Shown one piece after another: positions 43,201 to 53,740 of a stretch of 64,000 nt of DNA. The notes below the pieces were generated by a model. It searched no databases. It saw only the letters and a list, made by a program, of their open reading frames with translations, and was not told the origin of the DNA. The translations under genes were made by a program, and so were the position numbers. The first letter of the stretch is position 1. Each line of letters begins with the position of its first letter. This DNA is from Rhyacophila brunnea (Eukaryota; Arthropoda; Insecta; Trichoptera; Rhyacophilidae), in contig JAGYXB010000370.1 of NCBI GenBank assembly GCA_022495005.1, positions 372,001-436,000 of the forward strand, given 5' to 3'.

Positions 43201-46200
43201 AACCTAATTTGATTTAAAATACAAAGGCCGATTGCCAATAGTAACTCAATTTGAAAAGTGCTTCAGAGAGTATTGTAATGAGAGTATTGTAATAAAAATT
43301 TGTCACAATTAGATAGAATACCTATAGCATTGTGGTCAATGTGAGTGGGCGCGAAACCCAACAGACGCAGGTCCGATCCTGCTGGGTGTCTATTAGTTAT
43401 ATATTTTGTCAGAAGTGTTATCAAAATTAAATTGATATGTATGTTCAGTAAGGTACATATTTTTTTTTGTTTTCAGAACCGTCCAGTGGACGTAGCCCAT
43501 AATATAAAGTCTGAGAGTAATCTTCAAATAGTTGACGCAAAAGACAAGTTTTTTAATGATGTATCGCACCAGTTCAGTATTGAAAATCCTCAACCAGGAT
43601 GCTCGTACTCAGCATGCAGTCCAATCGATCAGGTGCCTTTGTTATTTTTCTTATTCTCCCAGTTTTTTTTTTTAGACTTTAGGAGTATGACGTATTGTCT
43701 TGTTGAATTAGAAACCGCAAACGAAATAACAATCTTTCAAATATGCGTGAACATTCCAAAAGGCTGGTTCAAGATACTCACAACACGGCATGAAGCAAGG
43801 AAATTGGAGGTTATCATAATATATACGTTTAAGCAATGATAGGGCTAGTTATTTATTGTCTTCAAAGGCACTGTGATAACCTAATCGTAACAAATTAATA
43901 TATTTCGGTTGCACAATTCGTTCAAATTATTACCATTTATGTCAATATGCTACAATCTTCCGTCAGAAACCACACAAACATACGCCTCTTCAAACCTTTT
44001 CGCCCTGCAACATACTTGGTTTTAATCAAGCGCATCACGGGCACCTTTGTTTGGGTTCAATCATTGCCGACTGAAGAGGAAAGCCGATACATTTCACGAC
44101 TGGTCCTACCTTTCCGCCCCTCCCGTTCTCTATAGATGACCTGTCATTATCTATAGAGTGCTCAAACTGACGCGTCTGTCGTGTTCACTTGTCGGAGTAA
44201 TCTTAATTTCAGATTATTTTAACGTATCTTGGAGATCTTGGAATTCATCTGATTTAGTGGTTCTGTGTTATTATTAATTAAAAGTGACGATCAACGTTAA
44301 TCAACTTCTTCTGTGTATAATAATATCATAATACACTAGGACGTTTGTCAATGTGACAGTCGATTCTAAACGACAATAACTAATAACTTATTTATACTCT
44401 TCAGTCATTATAAAATACAAAACTCTGCTTGCAAGTTTTTCTTTTATCAATTAATAGTATGGCAGTGGACCACTCGTTGCTTTTGCAAAAAGTTATGCTC
44501 AGGCTTAAAATATTCAATAAATTCGGAATGTCAGGAGCACAAACAAGTTAACAGAGACATATAATAAAAAGTGCCCATGGGAGAGAGGAGCACGTTGAAT
44601 TAACAAACTGAATTATTCTAATCAATAATACATTATAAATCAGCGCCCACATGAACGGAAGAAAATACAAATAATATATTATTTTTATGGAATTTTAAAT
44701 GTTTTGATCGTCTTTCTCTCGGCATTCTACAAATTGTAAAGCTTGTTTTCACTATAAGACCCGTGGCTATCATAAATTGGTGTAGCTATCATTGTGTCCA
44801 TTAATATTCTGATGCAGCATGCGATACTAAAGATCCATATAATTAAGACCGTTTAAGTCACGTGTAGTCACAACTACTTACTTATTGATACGACAGATCA
44901 CTCGTAGGAAAGTACCTGTAATTATATCTACGGGCCAGGGTTTCATCGTCATAAATAAAGTGTTGAATGTCCTGGTATGCGAAATGTATCCGGATATATG
45001 GTGGGTTTTGCGGTTAAAGCAAAGAGAAATAATTATAAATAGTAAGCGAGGTTAAAGCGAAAGTCAGTGGCGTCTACTGGATTTTATAATACACCTAACT
45101 CCCTCCCTCAAGCATTTCCCAGTGTATAATAACCTTAGTACGTCAAAAAAACAAATGATTCTTTGGGAATTTGTTCAAATGACTTGTAATAAACCTTATG
45201 TTATTATAGATGTCTCCTCGGCGATTCGTCAACCTGAGCCTCAATATGGACGGGAGTCCACAACCCTCAACCGATGAAATCCAAGACGCGAAGAAACAGA
45301 TTATGTCAAAAATAACTATAGAGTCACAAAACATCAAGCGGGAAGTCTTATTAATCTGTCTTCCGAAAGTGGCTAAAATTGTGTTAAAAAGAGTAAAATA
45401 TTTTCCACGAAATTTTATTTGCAGTTCGTGCAATGCGTTCTTCGGATCATTGGGTGATTTAAAAGGGCACGAAATAATTCATATAGACGTGATTGGCGAT
45501 AAAGAGCAGGCGTATGCATGTTCGCAATTCGATAGTGTTAAAATACAAAAAAATCTCAAACCATATAAATGCGATGTGTGTTCATTTACATGCATAGAGT
45601 TGCAGAACCTAAAAAAGCACAAAATGACACATACTAGTGAAAAACCATTTAACTGCGACATGTGCTCTTACACAAGCAATCACTTACAAACCCTAAAATT
45701 ACATAAAATGAGACGTACCGGCGAAAAACCATTTAAATGCGTCGTGTGCCCTTATACAAGCATTAGATCAAATCAGCTGAAATTACACAATCTCTCACAT
45801 ACTGCTGAAAAACTATTTAAATGCGACATATGTTCTTATGCAAGTGAGCATTCACGTAACCTAAAATTACATAGAATGAAGCATAATAATGAGAAACCAT
45901 TTAATTGTGATGAATGCTCTTTTACAAGCAAACATTTACAATACCTAAAATTACATAAAAAAACACATTCCGGTGAAAAACCATTTAAATGCGATGTATG
46001 TTCTTTTACATGCTTACGATCACATCAGCTAAATTATCACAAAATGACACATAATGCAGAAAAACCATTTAAATGCGATATATGTTCATACGCGTGCATA
46101 AAGTTTCATAATCTAAAAAGACATAAAATAACACATACTAGTGATAAACCATTAAACTGTAATATGTGCTCTTACACTACTAAACACTTACAAACCCTCA

Positions 46201-46736
46201 AATTACATAAGATGATACATTCTGGTGAAAAACCATTTAAATGCGAGGTGTGCTCATATACATGCATTCGATCAAACCAGCTGAAATTACACAATCTCTC
46301 ACATACTGCTGAAAAACTATTTAAATGCGACCTTTGTCCTTATACAAGTGAACATTCAGCAAACCTAAAAGTACATAGAATCAAGCATAATAGTGAGAAA
46401 CCATTTAAATGCGATCTTTGCTCTTATACAAGCAAACATTCACGAAACCTAAAAACACATAGAGTCAAACATAATAGTGAGAAGCCATTTAATTGTGATG
46501 AATGCTCGTTTACTAGCAAACATTCCCAAAACCTAAAATTGCATAAAAGGACTCATAGTAATGAAAAACCATATACATGCGATGTATGTTCTTATACATG
46601 CATTCGATCGAATCAGTTAAAAGTTCACAAAATGACACATACTGGCGAAAAACCATTTAAATGCAATATATGCTCGTATACATGCATTCGATTGCAACAG
46701 TTGAAATCACACAAAATGACACATACTGATAAATGA
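40260..46736 (+). CDS. C2H2 zinc-finger gene D (3 exons, about 610 aa)
   Basis: The predicted exons are 40260-40409 (50 codons), 43477-43632 (52) and 45210-46736 (508 plus stop), all phase 0 with GT/AG borders. The ATG at 45210 follows TTATTATAG, so it is an internal codon of the spliced frame. Psi-K-x-E motifs lie at residues 3-6 (IKRE), 37-40 (VKQE), 60-63 (IKSE) and 144-147 (IKRE). 'WFDAPI' is in exon 1, and exon 2 ends with 'QPGCSYS'. Exon 3 has an isolated finger after 'FPRNFICSSC', then 14 tandem fingers. Finger 2 of the array has Arg in place of the last His ligand (LHKMRR). Fingers 2-7 and 8-14 are a block duplication. AATAAA lies 6 bp after the stop (46742-46747). A further small exon in the introns cannot be excluded. 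Confidence 0.87.
40717..41108. mobile_element. MITE family D, copy 2
   Basis: The ends are TAAAGCCTCATTGACATTGA and its near-exact inverse, with arms of about 50 bp. It shares 'AAATTCGCCAACAAGCAGCT' with copy 1. It lies in intron 1 of gene D. A short fragment of the same family is near 42860-42906. Confidence 0.85.
41178..41400 (+). repeat. dispersed repeat R1, copy
   Basis: It shares 'GTATTAAAGACAGTCCAACC', 'AGTACTGAGATAAAA' and 'GGTTAGGTTAGGTTTTCATT' with the other R1 copies. It lies in intron 1 of gene D. Confidence 0.65.
41539..41965. mobile_element. MITE family A, copy 3
   Basis: It has both terminal repeats (GAATACGTGTATTAAATAAG and inverse). It sits inside the right end of a MITE B fragment: the B sequence 'TTTACAGCCTAC' stops at 41529 and the B end 'CCTTCGCTACTG' resumes at 41971. 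Confidence 0.85.
42169..42340 (+). mobile_element. tRNA-derived SINE, family 2, copy 2
   Basis: It starts GGCGGCTCTCGTGGTGCAGT, has the B-box-like GGTTAGATCCC, and ends in 'AAGGACATGGTTATTAATAA'. The anticodon-arm region contains a short CTAAGGC duplication. It lies in intron 1 of gene D. Confidence 0.82.
42540..42650. mobile_element. family T element lacking the tRNA-like core
   Basis: TTTATTCAACGAATTCACAA (the inverse of the usual right end) is followed directly by ATATATTTTCTCAGACGTGT. The tRNA-like middle is absent, so only the inverted-repeat shell remains. Confidence 0.55.
43325..43460 (+). mobile_element. family T element, tRNA-like core and right half
   Basis: The tRNA-like sequence has the B box GGTCCGATCCT and a 'CAGCAGG...CCTGCTG'-type arm. 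It is followed by the family T segment TTATATATTTTGTCAGAAGT. It ends just before the acceptor of gene D exon 2, so it may supply the branch-point region of that intron. Confidence 0.6.
44062..44506 (+). mobile_element. dispersed repeat R3, copy 4 (degraded)
   Basis: CATTGCCGACTGAAGAGGAA opens a 135-bp match to R3. The end 'GTGGACCACTCGTTGC' reappears at 44464-44479. The middle is unrecognisable. It lies in intron 2 of gene D. Confidence 0.65.
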
Positions 46737-46803
46737 ACAGCAATAAATGTTTGCGTTATGAGCACTTTTATTTCATGTAAAATATCAAATCATCTAAATC
46801 TAA

Positions 46804-47472
46804 GGCCGGGAATATACGGGCAACTTCGTGTTGCTGCTGCCGTCAGTGGCAACTCGGAGATCCCCAATTTTTCATACAAAACTCATAATGGACGCAACAC
46901 AGCAACTCACTACTGCCGACCTCGGTAGCTGCAGTAGACGCGCTGCCCGGAACCTCCGAGTTGCGGCAGTTAATTTGTCGCCGCGTCAAACATACACTTG
47001 GCAGCGCTGGCTGCCCGGTATAGAAACTCAGCCCTTCCCACCTCTCTCACCGCCTGGCGCCTAGTCATGCGCACCGTCATTCCAGTATTATTCCATAATT
47101 TTGACACGGATGCTTTTATAAGTGACAAAAAAACTATGAGTGCACTTGGAATCTAAAATGTGATTTATTTGTAAAATGTGCTGTAGTTGCATATATAGAC
47201 TATAAAATTCAGCATGTCCAGCCCTTTGAGACATGATAAGATGTATCTAAAATCTGCGAGTTTTCTACGTCTTCTTTTACGTTCTAAAAGCACAAGCAAC
47301 AACACTTTCATACACAGCTTCTCCTTCATCATTCATCTTTGATATGAGTCGACATTCGTTCGTAAAATCCAGCTCCTGCTGACACATTTGCTGCCAAGCA
47401 CAGCAGTGTGAGTTGCCTTGGTCGGCAGCTCGTTTGCTGCCAGCAACAGCAACACCCCGTATATTCCCGGCC
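46804..47472. mobile_element. PIF/Harbinger-like MITE
   Basis: It has a TAA target duplication (46801-46803 and 47473-47475) and terminal repeats GGCCGGGAATATACGGG and inverse. Subterminal GC-rich 'GTTGCTG/CAGCAAC' repeats lie at both ends. It is 669 bp, much more GC-rich at its ends than its surroundings. It lies 68 bp after the gene D stop, just beyond its poly(A) signal. Confidence 0.85.
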
Positions 47473-47475
47473 TAA

Positions 47476-48284
47476 AAGAACGAGAAGACATTCGCTCATA
47501 TTATATTACGATATTCATATTGTACACTAATACTATTTTTAGATATTTTAACAATACAATACGGATAGGCTGAAATGTGGAAAAGTATAAAAGTTTCTAA
47601 AATAGCTGATATTTAAAATACGACAGCCTGCGCTGCTTATTTCTTTTACAGATGTGATATTAATTCATGAAAATCTCTAACGAACCATTGCACCGTATCA
47701 GTCGTATTGGTTCTAATTTGACACAACTCTTTTATTCGGCGCTCTTGTTTAAATACCTAATGATATTTTTGTCTCTATTGTTGATCCATTCGAAGACACA
47801 AGCGGATGAAGGAGTTATGTTACAAAATCAAAGTTTTGAGTAAATTGAGGTGAAAGTTTTTAGATTTATTTTTTTCAGCTGAGGATAATTTAACTAGTGA
47901 TGTATTCAAGTGGTAACTAAGGATCACACAATTTTACTAACGTCAGAAATAGTTTGTTAAAATCTTCAAATGTGTAATTTATTTATAATAACGTGTACAT
48001 GACACCTTCATCCTCTAAAAAAATAACAAAATAAAACTAAAACTAAAAAAAATAAAGTAACATAGTCCCTTCATCCCTTGCCGTAATGCCAGACTAATGA
48101 TTATTTTAAGATGTTTGATACATCCATATGAACAATGGGTACATAACATCTTCATCCACTTGTGTCTTCATCCATAATTCACTTGCCTCATACACATTAA
48201 TTTATCCAAAATTTCTTATAACTGACGCTACAAAACAGACTAATAAAATATAATTCCTATAAGCTATATTCAATATACTTCATT
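47476..48284. other. intergenic, nothing recognised
   Basis: It is AT-rich with no gene or repeat that I can identify. Confidence 0.35.
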
Positions 48285-48520
48285 TTGACGCAGGATTTTG
48301 AATGTGTGAGTGTTCTACGAAAATGGGCCATGCATTATGGACGTGCAATAGTGTGTGTAATACACCAATATTAAACGAGCGTCAATGCATAAACCGAGAG
48401 CAGTTGTCAGTATTCGATGTATTCTTGACACGTGTTTGAGTTTATCCCAAATTCTTCCACAAAAGATCGGTTGCTTGCTACCCGTTTCTTACCCGTTAGG
48501 TATTTCTGAGTTCCCTGATT
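48285..48520 (-). repeat. dispersed repeat R7, copy (reverse)
   Basis: This is one of the longer copies. It contains the uninterrupted inverse of GAAATACCTAACGGGT (48492-48507), the site that the mariner hit in the 6.5-kb copy. Confidence 0.65.
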
Positions 48521-49086
48521 GGCACTAATAGAGATTCAAATGTACTTAGGTATATTCATTCATATGTCTTTTCCATTTAATTATTATTCTCTTTTTCTGT
48601 TCTATCTTAGATTTCTCATGTATATATTTCAATAATTTTTAACATACCTACATAGTATTATATAATATAAAAATTATACTTTTTCGTCTTAAATTATTTA
48701 GTATTCTTTTTTTATCATAAAATATTTAGTTATACAGAATGTGGCTAAAAATATATTATGTGACATTTCGAGACGCATGATTATAGAGTTTTTATATTGT
48801 AATGAAATGGCAAAATGACTGCTTAGATGATTTTACGCGATGATGATTTTGAAGAGAGATAAAAATACCCACAATAAAAATGACATATTGCATTGTATAT
48901 GTTGGGATAATGGATCGTTTAGAGGATGTTAAATTATGAACATGGTTTTCTTCATATGATTAACTTTATTATTATCATCATGAATAATAATATACAGAGT
49001 AAAAGATTACATTGATTTTGCGTCCGTTACAATAGACCTTCGATTATACACTGATGTCACGCCGGACACTCAAGTGAACATTTAAC

Positions 49087-49219
49087 TGTAATTAGTATTA
49101 ATTAGTATTTAGCATTGACTGACAGCCAGTGCCGTAGTTAAACATATTTATAATATTCTTATATTATTACTTATAATATTTAGTTATGTTATTATATTAG
49201 ACGGCTATATATATCAACA
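49087..49219 (-). repeat. copia 3' LTR
   Basis: It matches 52870-52999 over about 130 bp, with few differences. The high similarity suggests a fairly recent insertion. Confidence 0.8.
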
Positions 49220-49256
49220 CGCCTCTTAGCCGTTTAATTACTTTTGTACTTGTACA

Positions 49257-50885
49257 TTAGATTAACTTCAGTCTTTGACGATTTTCCAGGAAGCTCGTTT
49301 TATCCAATGCTTTGGTAAAGATGTCCGCTATATTATTTTTTGAATCAACTTTTACTATGTCAATCGTCTTGTTTTGGTAATGTTCGTTTACATAATGAAA
49401 TTGAATTTCAATGTGTTTGGAGTTTTTTGTAAAATTTCCAAACTTTGCAATAGCGACCGCTCCGCTATTGTCCTCGTGAATTTTGATTGGTGTATTTATT
49501 TTTAAATCAAAACTTTCGTTACATATATTTCTCACAAATAAAATTTCTGTGACTGCTTCTGACAGTGCTATATATTCCGCGAAAGTGGAGCATTTTGTAA
49601 CCACATTTTGTTTTTTTGACTTCCAAAAAATTAAATTTCCGTTTAGTCGAATTGCGTAACCGCTCGTCGATTTTCTGTCTATATTGTCGCCCGCATAGTC
49701 CGAGTCGACGTAACAATCAATTTTATCATTCTTTTCGTTTTTGCCATATCTTAATTTTAGATCTTTGGTCTTAAATAAGTATTTTAGAATTCGCATCGCA
49801 TGCTTGTAATGGGTTTTGTCGTAGCAGTTTTGAACTTTATTGTAATCTATATCTATGCCTATATAACTTTTAACCTCTTTAAGGTCTTTCATCGTAAATC
49901 TTTTCATTAAACTTTTCTTAATTAAGTCAATTTTTAATTTGTCTTTCCCACAGACCAACAGATCGTCTACGAATACCAGGAGATATATTGATTCCTTATT
50001 TTCGGTTTTTACATAAAGACAATTATCGTATTCGCTTCTCTTGAAATCTAATTTTTTTACATATTCATCAAATGTTTCGTACCACGCAAGTGGACTTTCT
50101 CGCAAACCATATAACGCTTTCTCTAGTTTGCAGACTTTATTTTTTTCCTTTTGATAGCCTTTTGACTGGTAAATATAAACTTCGCTTTTAACTGGTCCAT
50201 TGAGAAATGCGGTCTCAACGTCCATCTGGTCAATGAAGAGATTATTCGTAGTGCAATAACTCACAAGAATTTTAAAAGTTAACATTTTTCCCACGGGGGA
50301 ATAAACGTTTTTCAAGTGTTCTCTTTGTTGAAAGCCGCGTACTACTAGACGCGCTTTGTATGTATCATCGCTCTTTCTTTTAAATATCCATTTTACATCG
50401 ATTATTTTCTTATCAGTCGGCTTATCGACTAGACGCCATGTTTTGTTTTTATTTAGACAGTTTATTTCTGAATCCATCGCCGTTCGCCAATGGTCAGAGT
50501 CTTTTGAGGTTAAAGCTTCCTCATATGTACTTGGCGCATTTGCGTTTATGTAATTAACGTATATACAGTGAGCTATAGGATTTCCGTAACGCTCAACTGT
50601 CTTTTTTTCGCGTGCGGATACTCGTCTAGTTTTAGCTTTGACCGATTCGCTCGCCTGTTCATTTTCAACAAATACTTCATTATCATTATCATTTTCACGC
50701 TCATTTTCACTTTCGCTCAATTCGATCTCCGAGCCCTGCTCATTTAGATCAATGTTTACACGGTTTTGTGATTCGTTATTTCCGTCGAAAGTGTTTTCAT
50801 TAGTCTGATTTTCTAGGCATATTAGTCTTGTACCTTTTTCGATAACCTGCACATGTCTTGCCTCGATCACCTTATTTTTAACCAA
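49257..50885 (-). pseudogene. copia pol: reverse transcriptase and RNase H part
   Basis: This is an open frame of 542 codons on the minus strand. Residues 50-90 are an acidic linker. The RT domain starts near 120 ('YEEALTSKDSDHW'). The first catalytic Asp is at about 222 (QMDVETAFLNG) and the catalytic FVDD box at 305-308. Near residue 351 the sequence jumps from the 'SYIGIDI' region straight into the connection region before RNase H. About 80-90 residues usual in the family are missing, without loss of frame. RNase H follows with Asp (CYVDSDYAG), Glu (FAEYIALSEA) and Asp (HEDNSGA). It is cut off from the upstream part by a frameshift. Confidence 0.88.
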
Positions 50886-50911
50886 AACTCGGTACCCGAA
50901 ATGTGTATATC

Positions 50912-52825
50912 CTACGAGTACTCCGATTTGTGACTTATCGTCCCATTTTTTCTGTTTATTTCCGGAATTCGGACAAAAACTCTTGAGCCATAAATTTTTA
51001 AATGTTTGGCTTTCGGCTTAACCCCGAAAAATATTTCATAAGGCGTTTTATTCTCGCACGTATTTGCGATAGTTCGATTTTTTAAATAGGCAACTGTATT
51101 TATTGCCTCGGGCCAATAAATTTTACTTATGCGCGCCTCTTTAATTAAACATCTTGCTATATCCATTGCTGATCTATTATAACGTTCAGCGACTCCATTG
51201 AGTTCGTGTACGTTTGTCGGACGTGGTAAAATTTCGATTCCCTTTTTGTTTGCAAATTCGTATATTTCTCGATTTAAATATTCGGTCCCCTTATCGCATT
51301 GCAATCTTTTTATTGATTTCCCGAATTGATTCTCTACAAAATTAATGTGATTTTTGAGACACTCGGCCGTTTCTGATTTATTTTTTATACAATAATTTTT
51401 TGCACATTTGCTGTAATCGTCTATGACAGTCAAAAAGTATTTTTCACCTTTATAGCCCACAATATTGTGCGGACCGTTTAGATCGGTGTGTATTATTTCG
51501 TTTATCGCTGTTGTTTTTGCGCGGTGATTTTCGAAAGGTAAATTTGCCATTTTACTTTCAATACATGTCGCGCATTTCATTTCTTGTTTTTCAAGATGGT
51601 CTGGTAGTCCATCAAGTAACTTATCTTTTACTATTTTTTCTAGATATCTAAAGTTTACATGGCCTAACGCTCGATGCCACTTTTCCTTTTTTGTTAATCT
51701 CGTTGTATTTGTGAAGGCTTCTTTTGGATAATCATTGTATGTACTAATCTTGCTTGAATCTTTAGGATTTTTTACACAGCTAGTCATGTAGTATAAATCA
51801 TTTATTTTATTAGCCACTGCTATAAGGTTTCTGGTTTTTTTATCAAAGATTTTGGCGTTTGAATCGCGCGCTACTATTGTGTAATTTTGTGTTATTTTTG
51901 AAAAACTTAACAGATTTTTCTTTAAACCTTCTACTAAATAGACGTTTTTTAGTTCTACTGGCTCAACATTGTTATGGTTTTTAAAGTAACTTACAATATT
52001 TCCCACTTTTGTTGCTCGCAACTTTTTGCCATCGGGTAGGTTTACGTCGATTGGCTCTTTAAGCTCAACGCAACTTGAATAGAACTTATCGCTTTTCACT
52101 AGGTGATCTGTGCACCCGCTATCGAGTAGCCACTTTATTTCACTCTCACTTGTTTCTTCACTGTTTGCACTGAGTTTATGATGATTAGCTTGAAGAGCCC
52201 ACGTCTTCAAGTTTTGTTGTTGTTGCTGCTGCTCGATGCCTCTGCCTCGGCTGCCGCCTCGCTGGTATCTGGTGCCTCTGCCTCTGTGATATTCAAATTT
52301 CTCGTAATTGTTTTTGTTCGTCGGCTGTTGTGATGTATTGCCGCTGTTTCTGGTGCTGGGCCCATATCCCTGCTGTAGATTGTCGGTTTGATTTGCGAAC
52401 CAACACTGTTGCTGCTTGTGTCCTTGCTTATTACATATATAGCACAGGCCTTTTGTTTTTTTTTTCGTATTGAACGTGCTGACATTCGTCTTTTGTGGAT
52501 TTTCCGTGTTTGTTAGGCTTTTTTCCTTGATTTTCGATTTGACATATTCCATTGTTTGTTTTTCCGTCGGAACTATCTCAATGAAATCACCTATCGCACT
52601 ATAGCTTAACGGTAGTGCCTTTATTAAATATCTTATCTGCTCTTCTTGTTGAAGAGTACCACCTGCAATTACATATTCATTGCAGGTTTTCTGGAAGTCT
52701 AAGAAGAAATCATCGACTGTTGCATAGTTTTTCATTTTAATTTCCTCGATTTTTGACCTGCAGATTATCTGCATCGGCGTTGATTTCGTTGAGTGTATTT
52801 CATCTAGTTTTTTCAGCATTGTCAA
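50912..52825 (-). pseudogene. copia gag-protease-integrase part
   Basis: This is an open frame of 637 codons. Gag is represented from its middle on. A CCHC zinc knuckle lies at 128-141 and a Gln/Gly/Arg-rich stretch at 180-205. The protease active site is DSG at 235-237. Integrase follows with the HHCC zinc site (H384, H389, C418, C421) and the DDE triad D448, D511 and E547 (35 residues between the last two). It ends at a stop because of a one-base shift in an A run near 50958; the RT part continues in the other frame. The 5' LTR is joined almost directly to mid-gag, so the leader and gag N-terminus are missing. Confidence 0.88.
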
Positions 52826-52869
52826 TGTCGTGTCGCAGTTCTTGATAAATTCTAATTGGCTATCGGTTA

Positions 52870-52999
52870 TCTATTAGTATTAATTAGTATTTAGCATTGG
52901 CGGACAGCCAGTGCCGTAGTTAAACGTATTAATAATATTCTTATATTATTACTTATAATATTTAGTTATGTTATTATATTAGACGGCTATATATCAACA
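52870..52999 (-). repeat. copia 5' LTR
   Basis: On the element strand it starts TGTTGATATATAGCCGTC, and it matches the 3' LTR. The inner border is uncertain by a few bases, because the two LTRs differ there (TCTA versus TGTA on the plus strand). Confidence 0.78.
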
Positions 53000-53492
53000 A
53001 TTACCAAGAATGGAATAGTTCGCATTTACACCTCGTATAACTAGGAAAAATCGCAAAGTTTTAGTAGGGTTTGTAAATCAATGATTTCTTGATTTCAAAA
53101 ATTCTGAGATTGAAAGTATTTAAATCCCAATATTTTGGGATTTGCTTTATACATGTTTTCATATAAAAACGTGTTAACATAATGTTATATTTAAATCTCA
53201 GAAAAATCTCGAAATATGTGAAAATGCTTTCAGATCAGATTCTGTTCTGAAGTTTTTTTTGACAGGTTGGAAAAGCTAAAAAGGGATCTCGAGTATGATA
53301 ACAAAGGTAAAATTTCCAATTGGCTGCTCAGTTAAAAAAAGACTCTTAATTCGTTGATAAAGGAAAACCCCTACATTGTGCCCACGTAGACCTAGGTACT
53401 ACATTTTTTGTGGACATTGTTACTATGTTGTTTTTTTTATATATTTACTATAAATCATTTTAAATGTATGTGTAGATGTTATATTATGTATA

Positions 53493-53740
53493 CCGTGAAA
53501 TGTTGTATCGGAAATATATGGCCGTTTATTAAGGACCGTCCAACCTCTTTGGGTCGTATAATACTGACATAAAATACATCTCTAAATAAAACACGGTTCT
53601 TGTCGGTTTACACTTTGCACTTTACAGGAAGCCAGCAGCAAACCAATTTTGAAAATAGCCGATATACTGGATTATTTGTTACGTTAGGTTAAGTTTGGTT
53701 TTCATTCTTGAATTCATGAATTTTGCCAAAATCAGCTATA
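53493..53740 (+). repeat. dispersed repeat R1, copy
   Basis: It is the closest match to the copy at position 1 ('CGTGAAATGTTGTATCGGAA'). It extends into 'TTTTCATTCTTGAATTCATG', shared with the 41178 copy. Confidence 0.65.

Larger units (their letters stand above)
49087..52999 (-). mobile_element. Ty1/copia LTR retrotransposon, internally deleted
   Basis: This minus-strand element has short LTRs: 5' LTR about 52870-52999 and 3' LTR about 49087-49219, roughly 130 bp each and nearly identical. Both begin TGTTGATATATAGCC on the element strand. A purine tract (CTAAGAGGCG) stands directly before the 3' LTR. The order is gag, protease, integrase, RT, RNase H, which is the copia order. The total is only about 3.9 kb, short for the group. 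The leader and gag N-terminus appear missing, the RT has an internal gap, and a frameshift lies near 50958. A clear target duplication was not found (ATTAC versus TTAAC). It is non-autonomous as it stands. Confidence 0.93.

Noticed and set aside
49087..52999. Gag-pol break as a programmed frameshift
   Set aside because: Copia elements normally use a single frame, and this copy also carries deletions, so a simple mutation in an A run is more likely.
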